Of a DNA stretch of 23,839 nt, positions 15,912 to 23,822 are shown piece after piece. Position numbers and translations under genes: made by a program. How positions within the stretch are numbered: the first letter of the stretch is position 1; each line of letters starts with the position of its first letter. Source of the stretch: JANQKX01 sp039028695. Lineage in GTDB: Bacteria > Pseudomonadota > Alphaproteobacteria > Kiloniellales > Kiloniellaceae. The stretch spans positions 1 to 23,839 of the forward strand of contig JBCCHN010000078.1 in the NCBI GenBank assembly GCA_039028695.1. Direction: 5' to 3'. The notes under the pieces are model-generated. The model made no database searches. It saw nothing but the letters and a program-made list of their open reading frames with translations, and was not told where the DNA came from.

Positions 15912-16703
15912 TCATCGCGTTTCCAGCGCCGCGCGAATGGGTGCAAACTCATACAGAGGGTCGGTCACACAAGCGCGCCAGTCTTTCCGGTGAGTTTCTG
16001 AGCGCAAACGAAAATATAGGACTTTACGGACCGATGAGGAGAGGTTTCCGCCCATGTTGTGTCCCAGCAAATAGTGGGCGAGCAGCAAGTCGCCGGCACC
16101 TCCAACGACCTGTCTGGGGTTTTTCGGCAGCGCCGTGGGGGGATAGGGGGCATTTGCGAGGAGGGCATCGGAGCCCTGTCGATCAAAAAAATCGGCGTTG
16201 GCGCTATGTGTACCTGGCCAGACCCACAGGTTTCCCATATCCGCTACCTTTTGATCGGTCAGAAAAATCCCCGCCAAAAGCGTAAAGGTTCCGGGACGGC
16301 CACTTGCCTCGGGTGGCGTTAAACCGTCTAAATGCGGCCCGCCGGGGCGGTGATCCCAGGTTGGGAAGTTAAACGAAACCTGGACCTGGTCAGGTACCTG
16401 AACTTTGCGGGGCGCGATCGCTAAGTTGACAATATTCAGGGCCATGCTTTGTGTCAGGCAGTTAAGCAAAGGATGGGACGTTGTCACATCGTTACACCAA
16501 TGAAAATGGAACCCTTGATGATTTTCAGGCGCTGGGTTTTTTTCGAGCAGGGAATCGACCTCTTGTCTCGCGGCCGCAATCAATCCTTCATCGACAACAT
16601 TTGGAACGACCACATATCCCTCGTGAGCAAGTGACCTTTTTTGCTTCTTGGTAAGGTCCATCTTTGGCGGATCGATCGATAGATTATTGGGTCTTTTTTT
16701 CAT
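15912..16703 (-). CDS. PhyH-family Fe(II)/2-oxoglutarate dioxygenase
   Basis: A 263-residue dioxygenase of the phytanoyl-CoA hydroxylase family, which typically hydroxylates a small molecule using Fe(II), O2 and 2-oxoglutarate. The HxD iron motif is H124/D126 in GGPHLDGL. The distal histidine is most likely H215 in AHYLLGHNMGGN, and R226 (SVRKVLYFRL) should bind 2-oxoglutarate. The Asp of HxD is intact, so it is a hydroxylase type rather than a halogenase. Its start overlaps the end of the nucleotidyltransferase gene by 20 nt, preceded by an AGGTAGGGAAG ribosome-binding region, so the two are co-translated. The substrate is unknown. Confidence 0.85.
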   Translation of the reverse strand: MKKRPNNLSIDPPKMDLTKKQKRSLAHEGYVVVPNVVDEGLIAAARQEVDSLLEKNPAPENHQGFHFHWCNDVTTSHPLLNCLTQSMALNIVNLAIAPRKVQVPDQVQVSFNFPTWDHRPGGPHLDGLTPPEASGRPGTFTLLAGIFLTDQKVADMGNLWVWPGTHSANADFFDRQGSDALLANAPYPPTALPKNPRQVVGGAGDLLLAHYLLGHNMGGNLSSSVRKVLYFRLRSETHRKDWRACVTDPLYEFAPIRAALETR

Positions 16704-17496
16704 CCCATGTTTTCTTCCCTACCTCATACACCACAAAGGCTAAAAAGGCTTGGGTGTCCCTGTTTCGGTGCATCGCCATTCCATGCCGCCAATTTTCTGC
16801 CTCTTGGATCAATTCTCGCCAGCTTGAATAATGGTCGGCAACCCAGGCTGCTGCTGCTTGTTTGCTGCCGACTTTTCCCGCCGTAACTGTGTAAAGGATG
16901 CGGCAGAGATTCAATATGACGTAAGATTGGATGTGAGGGTCTTGCAGCGAAGATCCGTCATTCAAAAGTTCGGCCCATTCGCTTTCCAGATCTAGCAAGG
17001 CGGCCCGTCGCACGTGGCTGAGTTTGATCGTGTTTTTCACCAAACGGGCGTAATCCGGCCCGAAGATGGGAATGCCCCATTGACACAAGAGGTATTGATT
17101 GATCAGCCATTCATTGCCATAGGGAGCATCCTCGTAAAACCGACTGTTCCCAAACCAGGGTCGGGGTTCCAGCGGCGGTAATGTCCTTTGCATCATGTGC
17201 AGGGGAGTGAAGGAACATTCCGTCCAGTCGAACCAATCCCAATGACTTCGTCCGTAATCTACGAACAAAGTGCGTAATCTCCCAACCTCGGTCGTTGACG
17301 CACTTTTCTGAAGAACGGCTATGAGGTCTAAGTCGCTTCGACCCGGGACAAAGGCACCGTATGTCAGCGAGCCAAACAGATAGAGTCCCACCAGGTTTGA
17401 TCCCAAGGTGGCAGTGATTTTGTCCTGCAAAAACTCCAGCGCCGCGGCGGCTGAGGCATCCGGCAGCAGGTTCTTTATCTTTGAATTGAGTGCCAC
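16684..17496 (-). CDS. Aminoglycoside adenylyltransferase-like nucleotidyltransferase (AadA/DUF4111 type)
   Basis: A 270-residue protein with the nucleotidyltransferase signature LFGSLTYGAFVPGRSDLDLI: G42-S43 and metal-binding D55 and D57. E93 in WTECSFTP sits where the catalytic Glu of AadA is found. The C-terminal half is helical, as in the AadA family. The family transfers AMP to aminoglycoside hydroxyls, but many chromosomal members have other or unknown acceptors, so resistance cannot be claimed. It starts with GTG and lacks a clear Shine-Dalgarno. It overlaps the PhyH dioxygenase gene, which suggests a joint small-molecule modification role; this is inference. Confidence 0.8.
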   Translation of the reverse strand: MALNSKIKNLLPDASAAAALEFLQDKITATLGSNLVGLYLFGSLTYGAFVPGRSDLDLIAVLQKSASTTEVGRLRTLFVDYGRSHWDWFDWTECSFTPLHMMQRTLPPLEPRPWFGNSRFYEDAPYGNEWLINQYLLCQWGIPIFGPDYARLVKNTIKLSHVRRAALLDLESEWAELLNDGSSLQDPHIQSYVILNLCRILYTVTAGKVGSKQAAAAWVADHYSSWRELIQEAENWRHGMAMHRNRDTQAFLAFVVYEVGKKTWDEKKTQ

Positions 17497-17638
17497 AACT
17501 TTATATGATTATGATCCTTAAGATAGTGCAATCCAGAATTTAGTCCAAATGTGGCCCATACTCAATGGCTGCCAAAAATGACAGCAATTATGCGTCGATA
17601 GGAGAGGACCTATTGTTGACCCAGAGTATGGAGCGCGC

Positions 17639-18259
17639 CTATTCTCGATAGGTTGCGACCTTGAAGGCTGCAAAGGAGAAAAACGCGCCAAGGGTGCCTT
17701 CGATCCAGCGCCGGAAGCGCTGGTAAAAGATGATCACCGGCCTGGTGGAAAAGGTGATGGCGTAGGCCAGGTGCACCACGAGAGACAGGGACGTGGCGCT
17801 GACGATCAAGGCGGCGCCGACCCAGGCTGGCGCATCCGGGCCCAAGCCGATGCTCACGATGGCGACCCACTGCAGGGCCGCCTTGGGATTGGTCATCTGG
17901 ATGATCAAACCGCGAAGGTAAAGGTTTTTGTCCTTGGGTAATTTGGCCGGCAGGCCGCTGCCCGGCGTCGCCGCCGAGCGAAAGGCCTTAACAGCCAGCC
18001 ACAACAGGTAAGCCGCGCCGAAAATCTTCAAAAGGGTCACCGCTTCGGCATAGACGGTTAGCAAGCTGGTCAAGCCCGCTACCGTCAAGCTCGCCCAAAT
18101 GCCCGAGCCCGTGCCCACGCCCAAGGCAAGCATAGCCCCCCTTTGGCGCCCCCGCTCCATGGAAGTGCCAATGATGGCCAGGATGTTGGGGCCGATGCTG
18201 ACAAAGCCCACGGCAAAGATGCCAAGTGCCAAAAAAAGGCGCGCGAGATCGCCATCCAT
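17639..18259 (-). CDS. LysE-family exporter (second copy)
   Basis: A 206-residue inner-membrane protein with about six hydrophobic segments, only loosely similar to the LysE-type protein at 4963-5616. The signature is SIGPN (residues 21-25) instead of the usual TPGPN, so the first Pro of the motif is replaced. MTNPKAALQWVAIVSIGL is the typical second-half motif. The ATG at 18259 has GGAGG 7 nt upstream. It follows the PhyH gene at 18297-19154 by 37 nt on the same strand, so the two likely form one unit. The exported compound is unknown, perhaps the hydroxylated product of its partner. Confidence 0.85.
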   Translation of the reverse strand: MDGDLARLFLALGIFAVGFVSIGPNILAIIGTSMERGRQRGAMLALGVGTGSGIWASLTVAGLTSLLTVYAEAVTLLKIFGAAYLLWLAVKAFRSAATPGSGLPAKLPKDKNLYLRGLIIQMTNPKAALQWVAIVSIGLGPDAPAWVGAALIVSATSLSLVVHLAYAITFSTRPVIIFYQRFRRWIEGTLGAFFSFAAFKVATYRE

Positions 18260-18296
18260 CTGTTCACCTCCACGATGAGATCAAGCCGGTTGATAT

Positions 18297-19154
18297 TCAG
18301 TCGGCCGAGATCATGTCCGCTCTTTTGCCTTCCTGGGCCGCACCCGCGTAATTGATCGGGTTTTGCAGGTCTTCTGCGTGACGCAGCCGGGCAATGTCGT
18401 CGGGCATCATGACACCAGCGGGCGGCGGGGCCAATTCGAAATGGCCGAAGCGATCTTTGCCGCTGACCAAAGTCGCCACGGTACGGGTGCCGTCCACCTG
18501 CCGCATGGCCGGTGTAATATAGCGGATGGCGATGCCGATGCGTCGGTCGCCCGAGCGGTTGCCGTGGGAGGCATGGAAGGTGCGGCCGTGGTGCAGGGAA
18601 ACCTCGCCCGGCTGCAAGACAACGTCCACCGCCGCCGACTCGTCTACCGTGACCGTCATTTCCTGGCCGCGGGTCAGCAGGTTCTCGTCTTGGAAGGTGT
18701 CGCGGTGAGGCACGATTTCAGAACGATGGCTGCCGGCGACAAAGCGCATGCAGCCACTCTCCACCGTGGCCGGTGACAGGGCCACCCAGGCGGTGACCTC
18801 CTCCAAGGCATCCAGGCCCCAATAGGTCAGGTCCTGGTGCCAGCTCACATAGTGAGGTGTCCGGGCTTCCTTCACGAACATGTTGCAGCTCCAGACCAAC
18901 AAATCCGGCCCCAGGATCTCCGACACCGGACCGATGATACTGGGCAGGCGCATGATCTCGTCCACGAAGGGCAGAACTAGGTTGGAATAGCCATGCAAAG
19001 AATTAAGCAGTTTTGGTTGGTGGGAGAAATCCGCCTCCACCTGCTCCAAAGCCTGCCGATAGTGAGCGGCTTGCGCCAATGACATGGCGGCGAGGGGAAA
19101 CACATAGCCGTCCCGTTCAAAGGCGTCACGGAGGGCGGAGGCTGATCCAGGCAT
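18297..19154 (-). CDS. PhyH-family Fe(II)/2-oxoglutarate dioxygenase (second)
   Basis: A 285-residue dioxygenase distinct from the one at 15912-16703. The iron motif is H106/D108 in SWHQDLTYW, the distal histidine is likely H194 in RTFHASHGNRSG, and R204/R205 in GDRRIGIAIRYI are candidates for the 2-oxoglutarate Arg. SWHQDxxYWG and PGEVSLHHG are typical of bacterial PhyH proteins whose relatives act on varied small molecules, including ectoine (EctD) and phosphonates. The flanking ectoine or phosphonate genes are absent here. The ATG at 19154 has AGGGA 9 nt upstream. It is the first gene of a unit with the LysE-type exporter. Confidence 0.87.
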   Translation of the reverse strand: MPGSASALRDAFERDGYVFPLAAMSLAQAAHYRQALEQVEADFSHQPKLLNSLHGYSNLVLPFVDEIMRLPSIIGPVSEILGPDLLVWSCNMFVKEARTPHYVSWHQDLTYWGLDALEEVTAWVALSPATVESGCMRFVAGSHRSEIVPHRDTFQDENLLTRGQEMTVTVDESAAVDVVLQPGEVSLHHGRTFHASHGNRSGDRRIGIAIRYITPAMRQVDGTRTVATLVSGKDRFGHFELAPPPAGVMMPDDIARLRHAEDLQNPINYAGAAQEGKRADMISAD

Positions 19155-19560
19155 GGTGCGGGTTCCCTATGAGCGACAGCGAGCCGATCTGAATTAAACC
19201 ACGACAAAAAATGTTTTCTAGAAAATTCCGTTCGCCGGGACCAAGAGCAGGCTCTGAAAATTTACCTAGGACCCGGAAATCCGCTTCGATCCAGAGTAAT
19301 GGCAACGACAATCTCGTCGGTCAAAAAGGCCAACAATATTGGGTTCAGCCTCAATAAATCTGGCTTTTCGAATAGTTATTTATAAGTCTTCCCTAAATAG
19401 AGGCGCCCCAATTCAAGTCCAGGCCAACACTTCGCCGGTTTCGCGGCCTGCAAAGAAAATGGTTAATATTCCTTTAACATTGCGGCGACTCCAAAAAATT
19501 GCCACATTTGGGTGTTCCTATCAGGAACGGTGACTTGCGCAGACTCTTGCGCAGGACCAT
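19155..19560. other. Left part of a 663-nt gap: no protein gene
   Basis: Noncoding region upstream of the minus-strand PhyH gene and therefore expected to hold its promoter, which I cannot place. Two small plus-strand hairpins lie at its right end: GTTCCT-ATC-AGGAAC (19514-19528) and TGCGCA-GACTCT-TGCGCA (19536-19553). They immediately precede the structured RNA candidate and may belong to it. Confidence 0.5.
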
Positions 19561-19730
19561 ATGTAGTAGATGAGACAAGGGAGCCTCACGATATTTGGGC
19601 TGGGTCTTTCAAGCTGCGATTGACAAGATCTGTTTACCCATCGTGCGCCGGCTCTTTTGCCTCTCATGTGAAGCTACATCACGAAGCGGAAAGCCCCCGG
19701 TCTCCCCCCGACCGGGGGTTTTCTATTTTT
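19561..19730 (+). ncRNA. Candidate structured small RNA, rod-like hairpin plus terminator
   Basis: Read on the plus strand, 19561-19679 folds into one long interrupted hairpin: ATGTAG/CTACAT (19561-19566 with 19674-19679), ATGAGA/TCTCAT (19570-19575 with 19662-19667), AAGGGAGCC/GGCTCTTTT (19577-19585 with 19650-19658, two G-U pairs), CACGAT/ATCGTG (19587-19592 with 19640-19645), GGGT/ACCC (19602-19605 with 19636-19639), and TCAA/TTGA plus TCTT/AAGA near a 7-nt loop (19613-19619). GGGT and TCTT share base 19605, so those two are alternatives there. A strong terminator follows 14 nt later. No plus-strand protein gene lies upstream, so the terminator is best explained by an RNA gene. The rod with internal loops recalls 6S RNA in outline, but I cannot establish homology. 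The 5' end and promoter are not defined. Confidence 0.6.
19694..19730 (+). terminator. Rho-independent terminator in the intergenic region
   Basis: A perfect 9-bp stem CCCCCGGTC/GACCGGGGG (19694-19702 with 19710-19718) with a 7-nt loop is followed by TTTTCTATTTTT. The T-rich tail is on the plus-strand side only. The neighbouring PhyH and glycerol kinase genes are both on the minus strand, so this terminates something else. Confidence 0.88.
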
Positions 19731-19817
19731 AAATCAAGGGCTTAATAGCTTATAGTCGCTAGATATGGACCATGATTAAGCGTGGTGCCCGCGGGTCTCG
19801 CAGAGCGGCTCAAAAGC

Positions 19818-21353
19818 CTATTTTTTTTGTTCCGCTGCGAAATTGAGGCATTGCTGGACCGCGTTCTGCCAGCCCTTATAGCCGATATCCCGATCGTCCG
19901 GGTTCATTTTGGGTTCGAATCGGCCGTCGGATCGCCAGGTGGCGCCCAGCGCGGCCAGGCCCCGGTCGATGCCATCCCCACCTCCTGGTTGGGCGGAGAA
20001 AAACCCTTCCGCCAGGCCGGCCAGATAGGCCGCGCCCAAGGCCGTGGTTTCGGGCACCACCGGGCGTTCCACGGCGACGCCTAGAATGTCGGCCAGGCGT
20101 TGCAGAAACCAGTCGTTGGCCACCATGCCCCCGTCCACTCGCAAGGTCGCCAGGTCACTGGCCCCATCAGAGCGCATCGCCTCTAAGAGGTCTCGGGTCT
20201 GATAGCAGACCGAATCGAGTGTGGCCTTGGCCATCTCGGCGGGCCCGCTGGCGCGGGTTAGGCCAAAAATGGCGCCCCGTGCGTCGGCACGCCAATAGGG
20301 CGCACCCAAGCCGGTGAAGGCGGGCACCAGATAAACCTGCTGCGCCGGATCCGCGGCGGCAGCCAGGTCAGCGGTTTCGGCCGCGTTGTGCAGCACTTTA
20401 AGGCCGTCCCGAAGCCACTGGACAGCGGCGCCGGCGATGAAGATGCTGCCTTCCAGGGCATAGGTGACCTGCCCGCCCAAGCGGTAGGCCACCGTGGTCA
20501 GCAGTCTGTTGCGCGACGTCACGGCGGTCTTTCCGGTGTTAAAGAGGGCAAAACAGCCCGTGCCATAAGTTGACTTCATCATGCCGGGCTGAAAGCAGGC
20601 TTGTCCGATGGTGGCGGCCTGTTGATCCCCGGCAATGCCGCGAATGGGCAAGGGCGCACCGAAGAGTGACTTGGGGGTTGCGCCGAAATCGGCTTGGCAG
20701 TCCAGGACTTGGGGCAAGACCGAACGGGGCACGTTAAAGAGTGCCAGGAGGTCTTCGTCCCAATCCTGTTTATGGATGTTGAAGAGCAGGGTCCGTGCCG
20801 CATTGCTGGCGTCGGTGGCATGCACCTGCCCGCCGGTCAAATGCCACAGCAAAAAGGTGTCGATGGTGCCAAAAGCCAAATCCCCTTTGTCTGCTTTGGC
20901 ACGTGCACCCTCCACATTATCCAAAAGCCAAGCCAGCTTGGTGGCGGAAAAATAGGGATCGAGCAACAGCCCGCTTCGATCCCGGACCAGATCTTCCTGA
21001 CCATCGTTTTTAAGGTCCTGGCAGAGTTTGGCGGTACGCCGGTCCTGCCAAACAATGGCGCGATGGATGGGCTCGCCCGTTTTTCGGTCCCAGACCAAGG
21101 TGGTCTCGCGCTGATTGGTGATCCCGATGGCGGCCACGTCGCCCGCAGAGCGCTTGCCGTTATCCAGGGCACCCTTAATTACCTGGACCGTGTCACGCCA
21201 GATGTCGTCGGGGTCGTGCTCGACCCATCCGTCGGCGGGAAAGTACTGGGGAAATTCCTTCTGTGCCACTCCTGCCGGTTGGCCATGGCTGTCGAAGAGC
21301 ATTGCCCGGCTGGAGGTGGTGCCTTGGTCGATGGAGAGGATGCGATCGGGCAT
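19818..21353 (-). CDS. glpK: Glycerol kinase
   Basis: A 511-residue FGGY-family kinase that phosphorylates glycerol to sn-glycerol 3-phosphate with ATP in the cytoplasm. Hallmarks are SIDQGTTSSRAM at the N-terminus (D9-Q10-G11-T12-T13), NQRETTLVWDR, WQDRRT, GIAGDQQAA, the signature STYGTGCFALFNTG, GLGAPYW and VDGGMVANDWFLQ. I chose the ATG at 21353 (AGGGA about 11 nt upstream) over an in-frame TTG at 21374. The segment before GIAGDQQ reads SLFGAPLPIRGIAG and lacks the GGTR-type loop that binds fructose 1,6-bisphosphate in E. coli GlpK, so that allosteric control is probably absent. No glpF, glpD or glpR neighbour is present. Confidence 0.95.
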   Translation of the reverse strand: MPDRILSIDQGTTSSRAMLFDSHGQPAGVAQKEFPQYFPADGWVEHDPDDIWRDTVQVIKGALDNGKRSAGDVAAIGITNQRETTLVWDRKTGEPIHRAIVWQDRRTAKLCQDLKNDGQEDLVRDRSGLLLDPYFSATKLAWLLDNVEGARAKADKGDLAFGTIDTFLLWHLTGGQVHATDASNAARTLLFNIHKQDWDEDLLALFNVPRSVLPQVLDCQADFGATPKSLFGAPLPIRGIAGDQQAATIGQACFQPGMMKSTYGTGCFALFNTGKTAVTSRNRLLTTVAYRLGGQVTYALEGSIFIAGAAVQWLRDGLKVLHNAAETADLAAAADPAQQVYLVPAFTGLGAPYWRADARGAIFGLTRASGPAEMAKATLDSVCYQTRDLLEAMRSDGASDLATLRVDGGMVANDWFLQRLADILGVAVERPVVPETTALGAAYLAGLAEGFFSAQPGGGDGIDRGLAALGATWRSDGRFEPKMNPDDRDIGYKGWQNAVQQCLNFAAEQKK

Positions 21354-21504
21354 GATGGCGGAGTCCCTATTCAAAGAAGGTGCCTGGGGTCGTGAAGGTT
21401 TCTGAGTTAATTTGCCTGAGCGCAGCCTACAGCGATTTCGCCTCTTGGGCCAATTGTGTTAAGGGTGCGGCGTTATTTGGGGTCTCATCAATAAGCATCC
21501 GACC
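21354..21504. promoter_or_regulatory. Divergent upstream region of glpK and the MFS gene
   Basis: A 151-nt region that must drive glpK (minus) and the MFS/glycosyltransferase pair (plus). I cannot place a convincing promoter or operator in it. The MFS ATG at 21505 has no obvious Shine-Dalgarno. Confidence 0.4.
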
Positions 21505-22812
21505 ATGACCGACCATGCCCTCCTGCGCCGTCCTGCTTGGGCGCGCGATGCCAAGGTACTCAGCCTGATCAGCGGCGGGCACTTCTTTGCCCATTTTTAT
21601 GTGATTGTCCTACCGCCGCTTTTTCCCCTTCTGCACGGTGAATGGGGTGTCAGTTACGCCGCCTTGGGCGGGCTCTTGACCGCGGTCAATGTGGCTACCG
21701 CGGCGGTTCAGGTTCCCATGGGTTTTTTGGTGGACCGCTATGGAGCCCGTCGCTTGCTGATTATTGGATTGAGTGTGATGAGCCTGGCTGTTGCTCTAGC
21801 AGGCTTGGCCGGCGGCTATTGGATGTTACTGAGCTTGATGCTGCTGATGGGTGCCGGCAACAGCGTCTTTCATCCGGCGGACTATGCCATCCTGTCGTCC
21901 AAGGTATCCCATTCGCGACTGGGGCGCGCCTTTAGTGTCCATACCTTCGCCGGCCATGTGGGCTGGGCGGTGGCGCCGGGCTGCATCATTCTCCTGACGG
22001 CCCTTGCTTCTTGGCAGACGGCCTTATTGGTTGTGGGGCTGGCCGGTTTTGTGATGGTCTTCCTGCTGATCCTCTTTGGCAGGGTATTGGAGGGGGATGT
22101 CCCCGAAGCGTTGCCTCCAGCGCCAGTCACCGCAAAGCAGCACAGGCCTGGCGGCCACGCAACGGGTCCCGATGCCAGCTTGCCTCCGGATGGGCCGCAC
22201 CGGGAAGGCTGGTCTCTTTTGCTGTCGGCGCCCATGCTGTTGTTCTTTCTCTATATGGTCTTGGCCGCCGTTGCCACCGGCGGGTTGAACGGCTTCACCG
22301 TGGTTGCCTTGACCAAACTCTACGACGCCCCCCTGGAAGCGGCGAATCTGGCGCTTACCATGTTGCTGGTGACCAGCGCGCTTGGTGTCTTGCTGGGTGG
22401 TGTCCTAGCAGACCGCACGCGGCATCACGACCGCATTCTGATTGTCGGCTTTTTGCTGTGTGGGGCGGCCCTCGTGCTGGTGGGAGCGGGAACGCTCGGC
22501 ACCATGGCCGTGATCTTGGCCATCGCCTTGGCCGGGCTCTGCCAGGGGGCCATCCGTCCGTCAAGGGATATGATGGTGCGGGCCGCCGCACCGGCGGGCT
22601 CCGTCGGTAAGGTTTTTGGCTTCGTCACCATGGGTATGAACGTGGGCGGCGCGATCGCGCCGATCCTCTTTGGCTGGGTGCTTGACCAGGGTTATGCCGG
22701 CACTTTGTTTTACCTGGCGGCCCTGGCCATGATTGGGGCACTCGGGGCGGCCCTCTTGGCCAATCGTCGCGCCCAGATCGACTCCGCTGCGGCGCGGGAG
22801 GGCGAGCCATGA
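21505..22812 (+). CDS. MFS transporter
   Basis: A 435-residue major-facilitator transporter with about twelve helices in two halves, joined by a polar loop near residues 195-235. The N-terminal GGHFFAHFYVIVLPPLFPLL resembles the start of fosmidomycin-resistance (Fsr)-type and sugar-phosphate-type MFS proteins. The segment VDRYGARRLLIIG is the conserved loop between helices 2 and 3 (consensus GxLaDrxGrkxxl), and VLADRTRHHDRILI is the matching loop in the second half. NSVFHPADYAILSSKV follows helix 4. The substrate is not readable. The gene overlaps the glycosyltransferase start by 4 nt (ATGA), indicating coupled translation. Confidence 0.88.
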   Translation: MTDHALLRRPAWARDAKVLSLISGGHFFAHFYVIVLPPLFPLLHGEWGVSYAALGGLLTAVNVATAAVQVPMGFLVDRYGARRLLIIGLSVMSLAVALAGLAGGYWMLLSLMLLMGAGNSVFHPADYAILSSKVSHSRLGRAFSVHTFAGHVGWAVAPGCIILLTALASWQTALLVVGLAGFVMVFLLILFGRVLEGDVPEALPPAPVTAKQHRPGGHATGPDASLPPDGPHREGWSLLLSAPMLLFFLYMVLAAVATGGLNGFTVVALTKLYDAPLEAANLALTMLLVTSALGVLLGGVLADRTRHHDRILIVGFLLCGAALVLVGAGTLGTMAVILAIALAGLCQGAIRPSRDMMVRAAAPAGSVGKVFGFVTMGMNVGGAIAPILFGWVLDQGYAGTLFYLAALAMIGALGAALLANRRAQIDSAAAREGEP

Positions 22813-23663
22813 CCCTTGTCTCCGTAGTCATGGCGGCCTATCAGGCCAGGGACACCATATGCGGGACGGTCGATAGTTTGCGTGCGCAAAGTTATGCGCG
22901 TTGGGAGCTGGTCATCGCCTCGGACGACGGCAGCGATTACCTCGGTTTCCTTGCCGAAAAGGGCCGTCGGGATCCACGGATTGGTCAGGTCTTGACGGAC
23001 AGCGCCGCTTCCGGCCCCGCAGCGGCGCGCAATAAAGCCCTGAAAGTAGCGCAAGGGGAATTGGTCACCGCCTTGGATGCGGACGACCGATGGCTGCCTC
23101 ACCGTCTGGAAATACTGCTTGGACCCGCACAAAACTGTGGTGCGGCCTGTGACGCCGTGGCCGCCGTTTCGGCCAATGGTCAGCTGTTGCACCTGGCCTT
23201 TGATGAGGCGACGGCGGGCCAGGCCGCCCGAACCCCTGATGCCGCGGCCAAGCTGATCATGGACTGCGGCGTGCCCCTCCACCCCCTAGTCGCCCGTGCT
23301 CATCTTGGTGCAGGCTGGCGGGCTGAGTTGGTCTTTGCCGAAGATGTGATTTTTAACCTGGAAGTATTAAGCCGGGCCGGTAACTACGCCCTGGTGACGG
23401 ACAGCCTGACCCACTATGTGGCCCGCCCCGAGTCCCTCTGTAACCGGCCAGGGGCCTGGCGGACCGCCGATGCGGCCTATGATCAAATCCTGCAGGCCCT
23501 AGAGCGGGGCGATTATGACCTTTCGCCCGACATTCGCCGGATCGCCGAGCGCGCAATCCGGGAAAAAAGAGCCTTGAACCAAGCCTACGGCCGGGCGGTG
23601 GCGGCCGGTCAGTGCCAGAGTTTTCAGGAATTCTTGACTGAGAACGTCGGCCAATCCGACTAG
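22809..23663 (+). CDS. Family 2 glycosyltransferase
   Basis: A 284-residue GT-A-fold glycosyltransferase that transfers a sugar from a nucleotide-sugar donor. The N-terminal VSVVMAAYQARDTICGTVDSL, the SDDGSD motif (residues 39-43) and ALDADDRW with the DxD at 90-92 (donor and metal binding) are all present. ASGPAAARNKAL (68-79) is the usual donor-pocket segment, and FAEDVIFNLEVL is the likely acceptor-side ED motif. No transmembrane anchor is evident. The start overlaps the end of the MFS gene (ATGA), an unusual partner. The acceptor is unknown. Confidence 0.9.
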   Translation: MTLVSVVMAAYQARDTICGTVDSLRAQSYARWELVIASDDGSDYLGFLAEKGRRDPRIGQVLTDSAASGPAAARNKALKVAQGELVTALDADDRWLPHRLEILLGPAQNCGAACDAVAAVSANGQLLHLAFDEATAGQAARTPDAAAKLIMDCGVPLHPLVARAHLGAGWRAELVFAEDVIFNLEVLSRAGNYALVTDSLTHYVARPESLCNRPGAWRTADAAYDQILQALERGDYDLSPDIRRIAERAIREKRALNQAYGRAVAAGQCQSFQEFLTENVGQSD

Positions 23664-23719
23664 AAGTTAGGCCTTAAAGGGCCCTCGCCAAGCGCTAGTC
23701 GTTAGAAACCAAAGTCCAT

Positions 23720-23822
23720 CCACAGCCTGCTGGTGCCGACTCTCCAAAGAGATGCGAGGATTGGGCAGCAGCACCAACACGCTCCAAGAACAAGTCCATC
23801 ACTCACTCTGAGTCGGCTGTGG
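23720..23822. repeat. Interrupted 13-bp inverted repeat near the window edge
   Basis: The right arm GAGTCGGCTGTGG (23810-23822) is the exact complement of CCACAGCC plus GACTC on the left (23720-23727 and 23738-23742), where ten bases (23728-23737) interrupt the arm. An inner stem TGGTGC/GCACCA (23731-23736 with 23771-23776) and a 9-bp direct repeat AAGTCCATC (23712-23720 and 23792-23800) also occur. The rest of 23664-23839 shows no gene. Confidence 0.5.

Noticed and set aside
15872..15934. GC-rich inverted repeat GCGCGGCGC/GCGCCGCGC between the EamA and PhyH genes
   Set aside because: The arms are about 45 nt apart, the right arm is inside the PhyH coding region, and there is no T-run; low-complexity GC repeats of this size are expected by chance.
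16684..17496. Calling the AadA-like gene a functional aminoglycoside-resistance determinant
   Set aside because: The catalytic motif is present, but chromosomal members often have other acceptors and there is no integron, transposase or resistance context.
19512..19745. 77-codon open frame starting at GTG 19512
   Set aside because: It runs straight through the terminator hairpin and the structured RNA candidate, with no ribosome-binding site or protein-like composition.
19908..19925. GGGTTCGAATCGG resembles a tRNA T-arm
   Set aside because: It lies inside the glpK coding region (end of the gene), and no acceptor stem, D-arm or anticodon arm can be built around it.
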